NCBI RefSeq assembly: GCF_028689295.1
Contig: NZ_JAQTWL010000001.1
Location: 62,001 to 126,000, forward strand
Origin: Rhodoferax sp.
GTDB taxonomy: Bacteria; Pseudomonadota; Gammaproteobacteria; Burkholderiales; Burkholderiaceae_C
Direction: 5' to 3'
DNA length: 64,000 bases
Shown here: in pieces, positions 1 through 9,428 of the stretch
Position numbering within the stretch: position 1 is the first letter of the stretch
How the letters are laid out: the number at the start of each line of letters is the position of its first letter
Notes under the pieces: model-generated
Databases searched by the model: none
Told to the model about the DNA's origin: nothing
The model's input: the letters and a program-made list of their open reading frames with translations, nothing else
Program-made: the position numbers and the translations under genes

Positions 1-136
1 CACCATCCCTGTGGGCCGGATCCGCAAGCTGGCCATGGGGCCCGAGTATGTGGGCGCGTTCACAGTGGGTGACCAACTGCTGTGGGGCGCTGCCGAGCCG
101 CTGCGTCGCATGTTGCGTATCTTGTTGCAAACCTGA
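1..136 (+). CDS. asd: Aspartate-semialdehyde dehydrogenase, C-terminal end (partial)
   Basis: The open frame from base 2 to the TGA at 134-136 reads [15 protein letters not shown] followed by [20 protein letters not shown]. This is the very conserved C-terminus of the proteobacterial Asd family, which makes aspartate semialdehyde for lysine, threonine, methionine and diaminopimelate. Only the last 44 residues are in the window. asd directly before fimV and truA is the usual order in Comamonadaceae. Confidence 0.9.
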   Translation, partial: TIPVGRIRKLAMGPEYVGAFTVGDQLLWGAAEPLRRMLRILLQT

Positions 137-280
137 TACGCCGGGAGCCGCAAGGCCAGCGTTTGTTTCATTCAAGGCATGATTTGGGCAATGGATCGTC
201 CGGTTTCACCATATAGAATCATCAGCTGTCAGCAGCCTTGCCGTCTGATGCCACGATGGCGGATCAGTACGAATTGATTG

Positions 281-2569
281 ATGGCATGGGTGCAAGGGTG
301 CGTTCCTGTTTTTTGCAGGTTGAAAACTGGAGTCAGAAAATTGATTGCAAAGTCTTATCGACGTGAACTCACCGCTGTGGCATTTGCTGCGCTCCTGGCT
401 TTAGGAGGCACCAATGCACAGGCGCTTTCGCTGGGGCGGATTACCGTTCAATCTGCCCTGGGCGAGCCCTTGCGCGCAGAAATCGACATCCCGGAAATCA
501 ATGCCGATGAGGCCGCCACGCTGAATGCCAAGATCGGTTCGCCGGCGGCTTTCAAATCGTCGGGCATGGAGTACAGCTCGGTGCTGCCGAGTGTCCGGAT
601 AACATTACAAAAGCGTTCTGATGGACGCGCCTACCTGCGCTTGAGCGGCGAACGTTTGGTTCAGGAGCCCTTTGTCGATCTGATTCTGGAGGCCAGTTGG
701 AGCGCGGGCCGCGTGGTGCGCGACTACACCATGCTGTTTGATCCGCCCGGTCTGCGCGCGCCGGCACAACCGGTCACGGTTCCCTTGACGGAGTCCAAGG
801 CGGCTCCAATGCCACGTTCGGCACCGCGTTCCGAACCACTGTCCGCGCCGCCAGCGGCCCAGCCTGCCGCCCGCCAACGTGCCGCGGACGCTGGCGCCAA
901 AGCAGCTCCGGCGACTGCTCGCGGCAACGGACAGAAGGTGACAGTTCGACCTGGTGAAACGGCTAGCAAAATTGCCATGGCGCACAAGTTGTCCAATGTT
1001 TCATTGGACCAAATGCTGGTGGCAATGCAGCAGACCAATGCCACGGCTTTTATTGAGGGCAACGTCAACCGCATCAAGGCCGGGGCGATTCTGGCTTTGC
1101 CGACGGCGGAGCAGGCCCGGCTGATCACGCCAGTGCAGGCCAGCCAGATCATCACGGCGCAAAGCCAGGATTTCAATCGTTTCCGCCAAACGCTCGCCGG
1201 CAATTCGGCGCTTGTCAAGCAGGTGCCAGCCGAGCGCGGTATCAGCGGCACCATCCAGGCGACGGTAGAAGACAAGAAGTCTGCAGTGCCAACACCCGAC
1301 AAGCTGACCCTGTCCAAGGGCGCTGTTCAAAGCGCTTCCGATTTGGAAAAATTGGCCCTGGCGCGCAATGCCGAGGCCAGTGCCAGCCAGGCAGCCCAGA
1401 ACATCAAAAACACCGAAGACCTCAACCAATTGGCCAAAACGGCTGCATTGATGGCGGCCTCTGGCGCCGCCTCCGCCAGCGAGGCTGAATCAACTGCGCC
1501 CAATGTCCCTGCATCGGCCCCGCAGGTCGCTGTTGCTGCGCCTGCAGCCCAAAAGCCGGCTTCTGCGGATGTGGCAGCACCCCCGGTGACCGTTCCGACA
1601 CCCACATTCGGTTTTCTTGATGAACTGATTGCCGCCCCTTTGTTGCCCGCGGGTGCCGCTGCGTTGATTTTGCTGTTGGTCGGTCTGGGGTTTTATAAAG
1701 TCCGTCAGCGCAAGGAAAAAGAGCTTGCTGACAACTCCTCCTTTATGGCAAGCGGTTTGCAGGCAGAGTCATTCTTTGGCCAAAGTGGTGGGCAGGATGT
1801 TGACACTGAAGAGAGCCAGGCCCCCGGTTCTGCATTTCCGTCTCCAGCCAGTCAGTTCGGTGAGGAGGAAAATGTTGACCCGTTGGCACAGGCCGATGTT
1901 TATCTGGCTTACGGCAGGGACGTCCAGGCCGAGGAGGTTTTGAAAGGGGCACTGCTGGCCCAGCCTGGGCACCTTGCAATTCATCAAAAATTGCTAGCGA
2001 TTTATGCCAAGCGTCAGGATGCCAAAGCTTACGCGGCGTTGGCGGCCCTGGCCTATCCATTGACCCAGGGCGCTGGCCCGCAATGGTCCCAGATTTGCCG
2101 GACGGGCCTGGAACTGGAGCCGGGCAATGCTTTGTACCTTGCAGAAGCTCAGTCGGCTTCTCCGCCGGGCGTACCCCCGCAGGCGACCTTATCGACCGTT
2201 GCTTCGACCGTGCCGGCGAATGTGGGGCCGGGTGATGCCGCACGGCCTGCCGGTGACAGTGTGGTCGATTTGGACCTGGATCTGGATTTTTCCATCGATG
2301 ACTCAGCTTCCGCTGCTGCCAAGGTGCCCTCGGGCATGATGGCGTTTGACTTGGACTCTTTCTCGCTGGATCTGGGTGACGGCAGCTCGGACGGCAATGA
2401 AGTACCGTCAGGCGCGAGTGCCAATCCTCTGGAATCGAAACTGGCGCTGGCCGAAGAGTTCAAGGCAAGTGGTGATGATGACGGTGCGCGTGACCTGATC
2501 AAGCAGGTCATCGCCGAGGCTGATGGCGCCATCAAAGCCAAGGCACAACAGGCGTTGAGTCGAATCTAA
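281..2569 (+). CDS. fimV: FimV-family polar hub / peptidoglycan-binding protein
   Basis: Long inner-membrane protein of the FimV/HubP family, which organises the cell pole and supports type IV pili and chemotaxis in relatives. Seen: a signal peptide, the FimV N-terminal motif ALSLGRITVQSALGEPLRAEI, a LysM domain at about residues 215-270 for peptidoglycan binding, low-complexity Ala/Pro linkers, one transmembrane segment near residue 450 (LLPAGAAALILLLVGLGF), an acidic cytoplasmic part with a TPR-like stretch, and the C-terminal FimV helix pair ending in AKAQQALSRI. The start is uncertain: the ATG at 281 gives a long pre-signal region, while the in-frame TTG at 341, preceded by GGAG at 329-332, would give a normal signal peptide (MIAKSYRRELTAVAFAALLA). 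The 140 bases upstream of it hold no gene. Confidence 0.88.
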   Translation: MAWVQGCVPVFCRLKTGVRKLIAKSYRRELTAVAFAALLALGGTNAQALSLGRITVQSALGEPLRAEIDIPEINADEAATLNAKIGSPAAFKSSGMEYSSVLPSVRITLQKRSDGRAYLRLSGERLVQEPFVDLILEASWSAGRVVRDYTMLFDPPGLRAPAQPVTVPLTESKAAPMPRSAPRSEPLSAPPAAQPAARQRAADAGAKAAPATARGNGQKVTVRPGETASKIAMAHKLSNVSLDQMLVAMQQTNATAFIEGNVNRIKAGAILALPTAEQARLITPVQASQIITAQSQDFNRFRQTLAGNSALVKQVPAERGISGTIQATVEDKKSAVPTPDKLTLSKGAVQSASDLEKLALARNAEASASQAAQNIKNTEDLNQLAKTAALMAASGAASASEAESTAPNVPASAPQVAVAAPAAQKPASADVAAPPVTVPTPTFGFLDELIAAPLLPAGAAALILLLVGLGFYKVRQRKEKELADNSSFMASGLQAESFFGQSGGQDVDTEESQAPGSAFPSPASQFGEEENVDPLAQADVYLAYGRDVQAEEVLKGALLAQPGHLAIHQKLLAIYAKRQDAKAYAALAALAYPLTQGAGPQWSQICRTGLELEPGNALYLAEAQSASPPGVPPQATLSTVASTVPANVGPGDAARPAGDSVVDLDLDLDFSIDDSASAAAKVPSGMMAFDLDSFSLDLGDGSSDGNEVPSGASANPLESKLALAEEFKASGDDDGARDLIKQVIAEADGAIKAKAQQALSRI

Positions 2570-2581
2570 TGGCGTGCGCGG

Positions 2582-3388
2582 ATGGGAAGTGATCCGCAAG
2601 CACTTGTCCGTGTTGCATTAGGCATCAGTTACCACGGCGGCCATTACCAGGGTTGGCAAAGCCAGTCCTCGCGGCAGACAGTGCAGGACCAACTGGAGAA
2701 GGCCTTGGGACGCTTTGCCAACCACCGGGTCTCCACCCTGTGTGCCGGGCGCACCGACGCCGGTGTCCACGGCCTGATGCAGGTGGTGCACTTTGACACG
2801 CCGCTGGCTCGCCCTGAACCCTCCTGGGTGCGTGGCCCCAACGCCTTGCTGCCGCGCGACATCGCGGTGCAATGGGCCAAGGTGGTGCCAAAGCGATTCC
2901 ATTGCCGGGCCAGCGCCGTGTCGCGCCGGTATGTCTATGTGGTGTTGCAGTCGTCGGTGCGCCCCAGCCTGGATCAGGGCCGGGTGGGTTGGGTTTATCG
3001 CCCTTTGCGGCTTGAGCCCATGCAGCAGGCCGCGCAGCAACTCGTCGGTGAGCATGACTTCACCTCGTTTCGGGCCAGCGCCTGCCAGGCCTTGTCGCCG
3101 GTCAAGAACATGCTGCGCATCGCCATTTCCCAACGCGGTGCCTACTGGCGCTTTGAATTTGAAGCAAATGCGTTTTTGCACCACATGATTCGCAACCTCA
3201 TGGGCTGTCTGATCGCCATTGGCGACCAGCGCCACCCGCCTGAGTGGATCAACACCGTGTTGGCCGCGCGCGACCGCGATGCGGCTGCGCCCACATTTTC
3301 ACCCGATGGCTTGTATTTTTTGGGTCCGCGCTACGAGCCACATTGGGGCTTGCCGGAAGATTCTCCCTTGCTGGATGGATTGCCATGA
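2582..3388 (+). CDS. truA: tRNA pseudouridine(38-40) synthase TruA
   Basis: Makes pseudouridine at positions 38-40 of the tRNA anticodon arm. The 268-residue protein has the TruA catalytic motif CAGRTDAGVHG with the active-site Asp, followed by VVHFDT, and the C-terminal FLHHMIRNLMGCLIAIG motif. The ATG lies 12 bases after the fimV stop, and the stop codon overlaps the trpF start (ATGA), so translation is probably coupled to the trp genes. Confidence 0.96.
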   Translation: MGSDPQALVRVALGISYHGGHYQGWQSQSSRQTVQDQLEKALGRFANHRVSTLCAGRTDAGVHGLMQVVHFDTPLARPEPSWVRGPNALLPRDIAVQWAKVVPKRFHCRASAVSRRYVYVVLQSSVRPSLDQGRVGWVYRPLRLEPMQQAAQQLVGEHDFTSFRASACQALSPVKNMLRIAISQRGAYWRFEFEANAFLHHMIRNLMGCLIAIGDQRHPPEWINTVLAARDRDAAAPTFSPDGLYFLGPRYEPHWGLPEDSPLLDGLP

Positions 3389-4104
3389 CAACACAGAATG
3401 GAAAGGTTGAGCCAAGCTGGGTTCGGACCCGCATCAAGATCTGCGGCCTCACGCGCGAGGCCGATGTCGATGCGGCGGTAGCAGCGGGTGCCGATGCGAT
3501 CGGTTTTGTGCTTTACGCCAAAAGCCCGCGCCATGTCGCAGTGCAACGCGCTGCAGAACTGGCGCGACGCTTGCCGCCGTTTGTCGCGCCGGTGCTGCTG
3601 TTTGTCAATGAAGAGGCGCAAAAAATCAGCGCAGCCTGTGCCCAGGTGCCCGGCGCTGTGCTGCAGTTTCATGGGGATGAATCGCCGCAAGCCTGCTGGG
3701 CGGCCAGCGAACAAGGCCAGCGCCCGTATCTGCGCGCGGCGCGTATTCCTCTGGGAGAAGCCGGCCGCGCCTTTGATCTCGTAAAATTCGCGCAAGATTA
3801 TTCACAGGCCCAGGGCCTCCTGCTCGACGCGCAAGTGGACGGGTATGGCGGCGGCGGGCACGCCTTCAATTGGTCACTGCTACCTCCAAACGTCAACGCT
3901 CACCTCGTCTTGAGTGGTGGGCTCAGCGCTGCCAACGTGATCGACGGCATCCTGCAACTGCGACCGCGATGCACTACGCTGGCGGTTGACATCAGTTCCG
4001 GGGTCGAGGTGCCGGGGCAAAAAGGCATCAAGGACCCCGAGAAAATTCGTCAGTTTGTCGCAGCCGTCCGGCAGGCAGACCACCACATCAACAATTTGAG
4101 ATAA
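3385..4104 (+). CDS. trpF: Phosphoribosylanthranilate isomerase TrpF
   Basis: Third step of tryptophan synthesis: isomerises N-(5-phosphoribosyl)anthranilate to CdRP in the cytoplasm. The 239-residue TIM barrel shows [16 protein letters not shown] with the catalytic Cys, [25 protein letters not shown] with the catalytic Asp, and the phosphate-binding LSGGL and VDISSGVE motifs. I chose the ATG at 3385 because it overlaps the truA stop by four bases and gives the normal family length. A longer in-frame extension to 3244 would lie inside truA. The N-terminus has about 15 extra residues before the barrel. Confidence 0.95.
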   Translation: MTTQNGKVEPSWVRTRIKICGLTREADVDAAVAAGADAIGFVLYAKSPRHVAVQRAAELARRLPPFVAPVLLFVNEEAQKISAACAQVPGAVLQFHGDESPQACWAASEQGQRPYLRAARIPLGEAGRAFDLVKFAQDYSQAQGLLLDAQVDGYGGGGHAFNWSLLPPNVNAHLVLSGGLSAANVIDGILQLRPRCTTLAVDISSGVEVPGQKGIKDPEKIRQFVAAVRQADHHINNLR

Positions 4105-4106
4105 GC

Positions 4107-5402
4107 ATGTTTGACTACCAGCAACCCGACCTGCGCGGTCACTTCGGCATCTATGGCGGCAGCTTTGCCTCCGAGACGCTGACCCACGCCATCAACGAAC
4201 TCAAGGCCGCTTACACCAAGTACCAGTTCGACCCTGAATTTGTGGCCGAATTTGAGTACGAATTGGCGCATTTTGTTGGCCGCCCGTCGCCCGTTTACCA
4301 TGCTGCGCGCATGAGCCGGGAGCAGGGTGGGGCGCAAATCTTTTTGAAGCGCGAAGACCTGAACCACACCGGCGCCCACAAGATCAACAACACCATTGGT
4401 CAGGCCATGCTGGCCAAACGCATGGGCAAGCCGCGCATCATTGCCGAAACCGGCGCCGGCCAGCACGGTGTGGCCACTGCCACCATCTGCGCCCGTTACG
4501 GCATGGAATGCATGGTTTACATGGGCAGCGAAGACGTCAAGCGTCAGAGCCCCAATGTCTATCGCATGAAACTGCTCGGCGCCACTGTGGTGCCGGTCAC
4601 CAGCGGCAGTTGCACCCTCAAGGATGCGCTCAACGAAGCCATGCGCGACTGGGTTGCCAATGTTGACAACACTTTTTACATTATCGGCACCGTCGCCGGC
4701 CCGCATCCCTACCCGATGATGGTGCGCGATTTCCAGAGCGTCATCGGCAAGGAGTGCCTGGTGCAGATGCCCGAGATGCTGCAAGCGGCGGGCTGCAAAA
4801 CCGAGCAGCCCGACGTGGTGATGGCCTGTGTCGGTGGCGGCAGCAATGCCATGGGCATTTTTCACCCTTACATTGCGTATGAAGCCACGCAACTGATTGG
4901 TGTGGAAGCAGCGGGTGAGGGCATGGACAGTGGCAAACACTCGGCCTCGATCCAGCGCGGCAGCCCCGGTGTATTGCACGGCAACCGCACCTATGTGCTG
5001 CAGGACGACAACGGCCAGGTGACGGAAACCCACAGCATCAGCGCCGGGCTGGACTACCCCGGGGTCGGCCCCGAGCACGCCTTTTTGCACGACATTGGCC
5101 GCGCGCAATACGTCGGAATTACTGACACCGAGGCGCTGTCGGCTTTTCACTACCTGTGCCGCACCGAAGGCATTATCCCGGCGCTCGAATCCAGCCACGC
5201 CGTGGCCTACGCCATGAAACTTGCCAAAACCATGCGCATTGACCAGTCGATCCTGATCAACCTGTCAGGCCGGGGTGACAAGGACATTGGCACCGTGGCC
5301 GACCTCAGTCACGCCGATTTTTACTGCCGCCCGAGTTGCCAGGGCCAGTCGGTCAAGGGTGGCCTGGCCGCTGATGAAGCCATTGTGAAGGTTGTCAAAT
5401 GA
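4107..5402 (+). CDS. trpB: Tryptophan synthase beta chain TrpB
   Basis: PLP enzyme that joins indole and serine to form tryptophan. The 431-residue protein has the PLP lysine motif [17 protein letters not shown], the GAGQHGVA loop and the phosphate-binding GGGSNAMG. It starts two bases after trpF and its stop overlaps the trpA start, so trpF-trpB-trpA form a tight operon. The C-terminus is about 20-30 residues longer than in enterobacterial TrpB ([18 protein letters not shown] and on). Confidence 0.98.
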   Translation: MFDYQQPDLRGHFGIYGGSFASETLTHAINELKAAYTKYQFDPEFVAEFEYELAHFVGRPSPVYHAARMSREQGGAQIFLKREDLNHTGAHKINNTIGQAMLAKRMGKPRIIAETGAGQHGVATATICARYGMECMVYMGSEDVKRQSPNVYRMKLLGATVVPVTSGSCTLKDALNEAMRDWVANVDNTFYIIGTVAGPHPYPMMVRDFQSVIGKECLVQMPEMLQAAGCKTEQPDVVMACVGGGSNAMGIFHPYIAYEATQLIGVEAAGEGMDSGKHSASIQRGSPGVLHGNRTYVLQDDNGQVTETHSISAGLDYPGVGPEHAFLHDIGRAQYVGITDTEALSAFHYLCRTEGIIPALESSHAVAYAMKLAKTMRIDQSILINLSGRGDKDIGTVADLSHADFYCRPSCQGQSVKGGLAADEAIVKVVK

Positions 5403-6232
5403 GCCGCATCGCCGCCACGTTTACCCAATTAAAAGCTCAGGGCCGCAAGGCGCTGATTCCGTTTGTTACTGCCGGGTTTCCGTTTGCTGACATCACGCCT
5501 GAGCTGATGCACGCTTTTGTAGCAGGAGGCGCCGACGTGATCGAGCTCGGTGTGCCATTCTCCGACCCCAGCGCCGACGGCCCGGTGATCCAGAAAGCCG
5601 GTGACAAGGCCCTGGCTGCCGGTGTCGGCATGGTGCAGGTGCTGGCCATGGTGCGCGAGTTTCGCCAACGCAACGCCGCCACGCCGGTGGTGCTGATGGG
5701 CTACGCCAACCCGGTGGAACGCTACAACCAGAAGCACCCGCATACGAATGCCGCCGTTGCGGGCAGCAGTGCCTTTGTGCAGGATGCAGCAGCGGCCGGG
5801 GTCGATGGCGTGCTCATCGTTGACTACCCGCCCGAAGAATGCGAAGACTTTGCCGCCGAGCTCAAGGCGCACCAGATGGACCTGATCTTTTTGCTGGCCC
5901 CCACGTCCACCGACGAGCGGATGCAACAGGTCGCGCGCATTGCCAGCGGCTATGTCTATTATGTGTCGCTCAAGGGCGTCACCGGATCCGGCGCGCTGGA
6001 CACCGACGCGGTCGAGGCCATGCTGCCGCGCATTCGCCAACACGTCAGCGTGCCCGTGGGGGTGGGTTTTGGCATCCGTGATGCTGCGACCGCGCACGCC
6101 ATCAGTCGGGTGGCCGACGCGGTGGTGATTGGCAGCCGCATCATTCAGCTCATTGACGCGCAGCCGCGCGACCAGGTCGCCGCCACGGCCGAAAAGTTCT
6201 TGCGCGAAATCCGCACCGCGATCGATTCATAA
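5399..6232 (+). CDS. trpA: Tryptophan synthase alpha chain TrpA
   Basis: Splits indole-3-glycerol phosphate to indole, which is channelled to TrpB. The 277-residue TIM barrel has the catalytic Glu in [19 protein letters not shown], the catalytic Asp in [12 protein letters not shown], and the phosphate site [11 protein letters not shown]. The ATG overlaps the trpB stop (ATGA), the usual coupling for a 1:1 complex. Confidence 0.98.
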   Translation: MSRIAATFTQLKAQGRKALIPFVTAGFPFADITPELMHAFVAGGADVIELGVPFSDPSADGPVIQKAGDKALAAGVGMVQVLAMVREFRQRNAATPVVLMGYANPVERYNQKHPHTNAAVAGSSAFVQDAAAAGVDGVLIVDYPPEECEDFAAELKAHQMDLIFLLAPTSTDERMQQVARIASGYVYYVSLKGVTGSGALDTDAVEAMLPRIRQHVSVPVGVGFGIRDAATAHAISRVADAVVIGSRIIQLIDAQPRDQVAATAEKFLREIRTAIDS

Positions 6233-6246
6233 TCCTTTTATCGGTC

Positions 6247-6267
6247 ATGCCGGACCTGATCCGGCAT
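6247..6267. repeat. Short hairpin repeat in the trpA-accD gap
   Basis: ATGCCGGA at 6247-6254 and TCCGGCAT at 6260-6267 form a perfect 8-bp stem around CCTGA. There is no T-run, so it does not look like an intrinsic terminator. The sequence resembles widespread dispersed hairpins of the type CATGCCGGAnnTGATCCGGCAT. It sits alone in the 76-base trpA-accD gap. Confidence 0.6.
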
Positions 6268-6308
6268 CCATGCCACCGCCGACAAACGACGGCTTACGGA
6301 GAATTCAC

Positions 6309-7181
6309 ATGAGTTGGCTCGAAAAACTGCTTCCCCCGAAAATCCAGCACACCGACCCCAAAGATCGACGGGCCGTGCCTGAAGGTCTGTGGATCAAATG
6401 CCCCAGTTGCGACACGGTGCTTTACAAGACCGATCTGGAGCAAAACCAGAACGTCTGCCCGAGCTGCAGTCACCACCACCGTATCGGGGCTCGGGCGCGG
6501 CTGAATGTTTTTCTCGACAACGAAGGCCGTTATGAAATCGGCCAGGAAGTGTTGCCGGTGGACGCCCTCAAGTTCAAGGACAGCCGCAAATACCCCGAGC
6601 GCCTGAAAGAGGCGCTGGAAAACACCGGCGAAACCGACGCCTTGGTGGTGATGGGCGGCTCGGTGCTGGGCATCGGCCTGGTCGCAGCCTGTTTTGAATT
6701 TGAATTCATGGGCGGCAGCATGGGTAGCGTGGTGGGCGAGCGCTTTGTGCGCGGTGTGCACACCGCCATCGAGCAAAAAGTGCCGTTTGTCTGCTTTACC
6801 GCCACCGGCGGCGCGCGCATGCAGGAGGGTCTGCTCTCGCTGATGCAAATGGCCAAAACCAATGCCGCCTTGACGCATCTGGCCAAGAAGGGCCTGCCCT
6901 TCATCAGCGTGCTGACCGACCCCACCATGGGCGGCGTCAGCGCCGGCTTTGCTTTTTTGGGCGATGTGGTCATCGCCGAGCCCAAGGCCCTGATCGGGTT
7001 TGCCGGGCCACGCGTCATTGAATCGACGGTGCGCGTGACGCTGCCAGAGGGCTTTCAGCGCGCTGAATTCCTGCAGACCAAGGGTGCGGTGGATTTGATT
7101 TGCGACCGCCGGGAATTGCGCAAGACCATCGCCAACACGCTGGCCATGCTGACGCGTCAGAGTGCCGATGCGGTGGTTTGA
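6309..7181 (+). CDS. accD: Acetyl-CoA carboxylase carboxyltransferase beta subunit
   Basis: Beta subunit of the carboxyltransferase that makes malonyl-CoA, the first committed step of fatty acid synthesis. The 290-residue protein has the N-terminal zinc ribbon ([12 protein letters not shown], then VCPSCSHHH, at about residues 34-60) and the crotonase-like core with GGARMQEG and [13 protein letters not shown]. The ATG at 6309 follows GGAG and gives the normal N-terminus [13 protein letters not shown]. Downstream, after only 8 bases, lies the displaced end of tRNA-Arg that marks the edge of the inserted element. Confidence 0.97.
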   Translation: MSWLEKLLPPKIQHTDPKDRRAVPEGLWIKCPSCDTVLYKTDLEQNQNVCPSCSHHHRIGARARLNVFLDNEGRYEIGQEVLPVDALKFKDSRKYPERLKEALENTGETDALVVMGGSVLGIGLVAACFEFEFMGGSMGSVVGERFVRGVHTAIEQKVPFVCFTATGGARMQEGLLSLMQMAKTNAALTHLAKKGLPFISVLTDPTMGGVSAGFAFLGDVVIAEPKALIGFAGPRVIESTVRVTLPEGFQRAEFLQTKGAVDLICDRRELRKTIANTLAMLTRQSADAVV

Positions 7182-7189
7182 GACACTGC

Positions 7190-7208
7190 TGGTCCGCCAA
7201 CAGGAATC
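7190..7208 (+). repeat. Left attachment site of the element (displaced tRNA-Arg 3' end)
   Basis: TGGTC plus CGCCAACAGGAATC matches the end of tRNA-Arg at 16498-16517 except for one missing base. The partner copy is inside the complete tRNA gene, so this is the original chromosomal tRNA end that was pushed away when the element integrated. Confidence 0.85.
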
Positions 7209-7262
7209 ATAAACCAGGCTGTAGGCCGCATGAATCCTAGCTTTTCGTCGTGAGGTGGCAAA

Positions 7263-7304
7263 ATGTACCCCTAAATGTACCCCCAACTCGCGAAGGATAC
7301 CCCC
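7263..7304 (+). repeat. Cluster of TACCCCC repeats at the left end
   Basis: ATGTACCCC at 7263-7271, ATGTACCCCC at 7275-7284 and ATACCCCC ending at 7304 lie in the same direction between the attachment site and the integrase gene. The same motif recurs at the right end (16345-16385). This placement fits arm-type binding sites of a tyrosine integrase or its excision factor. Confidence 0.6.
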
Positions 7305-7307
7305 ATC

Positions 7308-8513
7308 ATGGCCCTAACTGATGCCCAACTGCGCAACCTGACCGAACCCGGCAAACACTTCGACGGCGGGGGCCTTTATTTAGATTTGACCAAGGCGGGC
7401 GGGCGTTACTGGCGGTTGAAGTACAGATTCGGCGGAAAAGAAAAACTCTTAGCCTTTGGGACCTACCCGGCAGTTAGCCTGAAGGCAGCCCGCGACAAAG
7501 CCAACGAAGCCCGAAAGACCTTGCTCGACGGCCGCGACCCCGGCGCACAACGCAAGGCCGAAAAAGCCAAGATCGTTCACGAAACCGCGAACACCCTTGA
7601 AGCGGTTTCCCGTGACTGGCTGGCGCACCAGGCCGCCCGCTGGGCAACGATCACACACGACCGAATCGAGGCATCCCTCAAGGCGGACATTTTCCCGGCG
7701 CTGGGTGCCCGGCCTGTTGCCGGCATCAAGCCCGGCGAAATCATGGCAGCCGTCAAAAAAATCGAAGCCCGTGGCGCTGCTGAACAGGCGGACCGGGTTT
7801 TGAAACGGATCAAAGCCGTTTACCGCTGGGCAGTGACCCACGAGCGCATCGAATCAAACCCGATGGTTGACCTGATGCCGTCTGAAATCTTGAAGCCCCG
7901 GCACGTCACGCACCGGGCCGCCCTGGCTGATAGCGACCTGCCCGCGTTCCTGGCCAAACTGGCAGCCTACCAAGGCGACCCCAACACGGTTCACGCTTTG
8001 CGGCTGTTGATGCTGACAGCAACCCGGCCGGGCGAAACACGCGGGGCACGGTGGGCAGAATTTGACCTTGACGCGGCGCTTTGGATCATCCCGGCAGAGC
8101 GCATGAAAATGAAAATCGAGCACCGGGTGCCACTTTCAACCCAAGCCCTTGACGTGCTGCGCACCATGCAAACCCTGAGCGGCGGCCGTGAGCTGGTGTT
8201 CCCCAGCCCAACCTACCCCAGCAAGCCCCTGAGCGAAAACACCTTCAATTCAGCCCTGGCAAACATGGGTTTCAAAGGCACGGCAACCGCCCACGGTTTC
8301 CGGGCGCTGTTTTCCACGGTGGCCAATGAATGCAACTGGAACCCCGACGCGATAGAACGCCAGCTTGCCCACTTGGAAAAAAACGGCGTGCGGGCTGCCT
8401 ACCATCGTTCGACCTACCTTGAAGACCGCGCCAAACTGATGCAGTGGTGGGCGAACTACCTTGACGGCCGCAAGACTGGCAAGGTGTTGAAAATGAAAAA
8501 GCGGGCCGCCTGA
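7308..8513 (+). CDS. int: Tyrosine recombinase, P4-type integrase
   Basis: Integrates and excises the element at tRNA-Arg. The 401-residue protein has the N-terminal arm-binding domain of P4/SF6-type integrases (ALTDAQLRNL, then LYLDLTKAGGRYWRLKYRFGG and LAFGTYPAVSLKAARD), a core-binding SAM-like domain at about 100-200, and the catalytic domain with Arg in TATRPGETRGARW, HGFRALFST (His-x-x-Arg) and the nucleophile region AAYHRSTYLEDR. I chose the ATG at 7308, with GAAGG at 7292-7296 upstream, rather than the one at 7275, which lies within the TACCCCC repeats. The gene reads away from the nearby att site into the element. Confidence 0.93.
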   Translation: MALTDAQLRNLTEPGKHFDGGGLYLDLTKAGGRYWRLKYRFGGKEKLLAFGTYPAVSLKAARDKANEARKTLLDGRDPGAQRKAEKAKIVHETANTLEAVSRDWLAHQAARWATITHDRIEASLKADIFPALGARPVAGIKPGEIMAAVKKIEARGAAEQADRVLKRIKAVYRWAVTHERIESNPMVDLMPSEILKPRHVTHRAALADSDLPAFLAKLAAYQGDPNTVHALRLLMLTATRPGETRGARWAEFDLDAALWIIPAERMKMKIEHRVPLSTQALDVLRTMQTLSGGRELVFPSPTYPSKPLSENTFNSALANMGFKGTATAHGFRALFSTVANECNWNPDAIERQLAHLEKNGVRAAYHRSTYLEDRAKLMQWWANYLDGRKTGKVLKMKKRAA

Positions 8514-8575
8514 TGCCCACTCCCGGCACGCTTTGCCACGTTTCCAGGCTGCTGAATCCTGAAAACACTGGGACA

Positions 8576-8932
8576 CTGAGGACAAACGGCCGAAACCCAG
8601 CAACCATGCGGGTTAGCGGCCGAATGGTGACTGCGGACAAAGTGCGGACAAACTGAGGACAAAGTGAGGACACTTTTATATGATGAAAGAATTCATTCAA
8701 TCATTCATACCCTTTACCCCCTTGCCCTGCCCCCCTTTCCGGGCCGCCCTGGGCTTTGCCGGGCCGCTGCGAGCTTTTGCAAAAATGAGCGCAAAGGGTT
8801 TCCCCCTTGGAACCATCCCCGGCGGCGGTGCAGCGCCAGCAAAGGGCGGTTTTCTGTCAATCGAACGCCTGTGGATAACTTTTGCAGCGCCAGCATTCTG
8901 CCAACTGCCTAAAAAGTGGGCACAGTGGATAA
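8576..8932. other. Iteron and DnaA-box region, putative replication origin of the element
   Basis: Four head-to-tail 11-bp repeats start at 8631, 8642, 8653 and 8664 (variants of STGMGGACAAA). A fifth copy, CTGAGGACAAA, is at 8576-8586. Further on are TGTGGATAA at 8870-8878, a perfect DnaA box read on the other strand, and AGTGGATAA at 8924-8932, one base off. The 590-base gap between int and the HTH gene holds no convincing gene. Iterons plus DnaA boxes resemble a plasmid or satellite origin. The function is inferred. Confidence 0.5.
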
Positions 8933-8960
8933 GGTTTGCAAGTGCATGAAATCATTGAAT

Positions 8961-9065
8961 ATTCCCGTTAATGTGCGTAAAGTTGTTCATTTTCTCTACT
9001 TCATACGACGGGTGTTATGTTAAATAGTGTGCTTTTTTATACGTATATTGCACATTAACGGGAAT
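8961..9065. promoter_or_regulatory. Paired 16-bp inverted operators upstream of the HTH gene
   Basis: ATTCCCGTTAATGTGC at 8961-8976 and its exact reverse complement at 9050-9065 flank 73 bases of AT-rich DNA that contains TATACGTATATT. The right copy ends 40 bases before the HTH protein start. Two inverted copies around a likely promoter suggest sites for a repressor, perhaps the HTH protein itself. Confidence 0.6.
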
Positions 9066-9104
9066 AACGCTACACTCCAAACCATGCAAACAAAGGACAA
9101 GCAA

Positions 9105-9326
9105 ATGACCCTTGATGAACTGGATACCGCATTGCTGGCGCTGGGCTGGAAGGTAAGCGATTTTTGCCGGGCAACCGGCCTGCACCGAAACACCCCTAGC
9201 CGCTGGCGTAATGAAGGTGTTCCGATACCGGAATGGGTGTTCAAGCACTTGACCCTACTACTTGAAATAAAGCGCCTGAGTGCTGCCTATCTGGTCCCGC
9301 CGAAAGACAGCGCCAGCAAGGAATAA
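9105..9326 (+). CDS. Small helix-turn-helix protein
   Basis: A 73-residue protein beginning MTLDELDTALLALGWKVSDFCRATG and continuing with LHRNTPSRWRNEGVPIPEWV. This has the pattern of a Cro/C1-like helix-turn-helix (about residues 8-45). AAAGG at 9092-9096 stands 8 bases before this ATG, which decides the start; an upstream ATG at 9084 is possible. It is probably a transcription regulator of the element, acting at the 16-bp inverted sites just upstream. Confidence 0.7.
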   Translation: MTLDELDTALLALGWKVSDFCRATGLHRNTPSRWRNEGVPIPEWVFKHLTLLLEIKRLSAAYLVPPKDSASKE

Positions 9327-9428
9327 CGCGAACCCCTGGCGCGATCTGACCAGGGCAAAAAGACGGGGCCGGGCAATGGTGACACACTGCCCGACCCCTG
9401 ACCAATCACAATCACCAAAGGATTGAAA

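Noticed and set aside
4050-5198. 382-codon open frame on the minus strand
   Set aside because: Antisense shadow of trpB.
8680-8949. Possible small gene after the integrase
   Set aside because: It covers the DnaA-box region and reads as Pro/Ala-rich sequence with no domain; non-coding origin function explains the stretch better.
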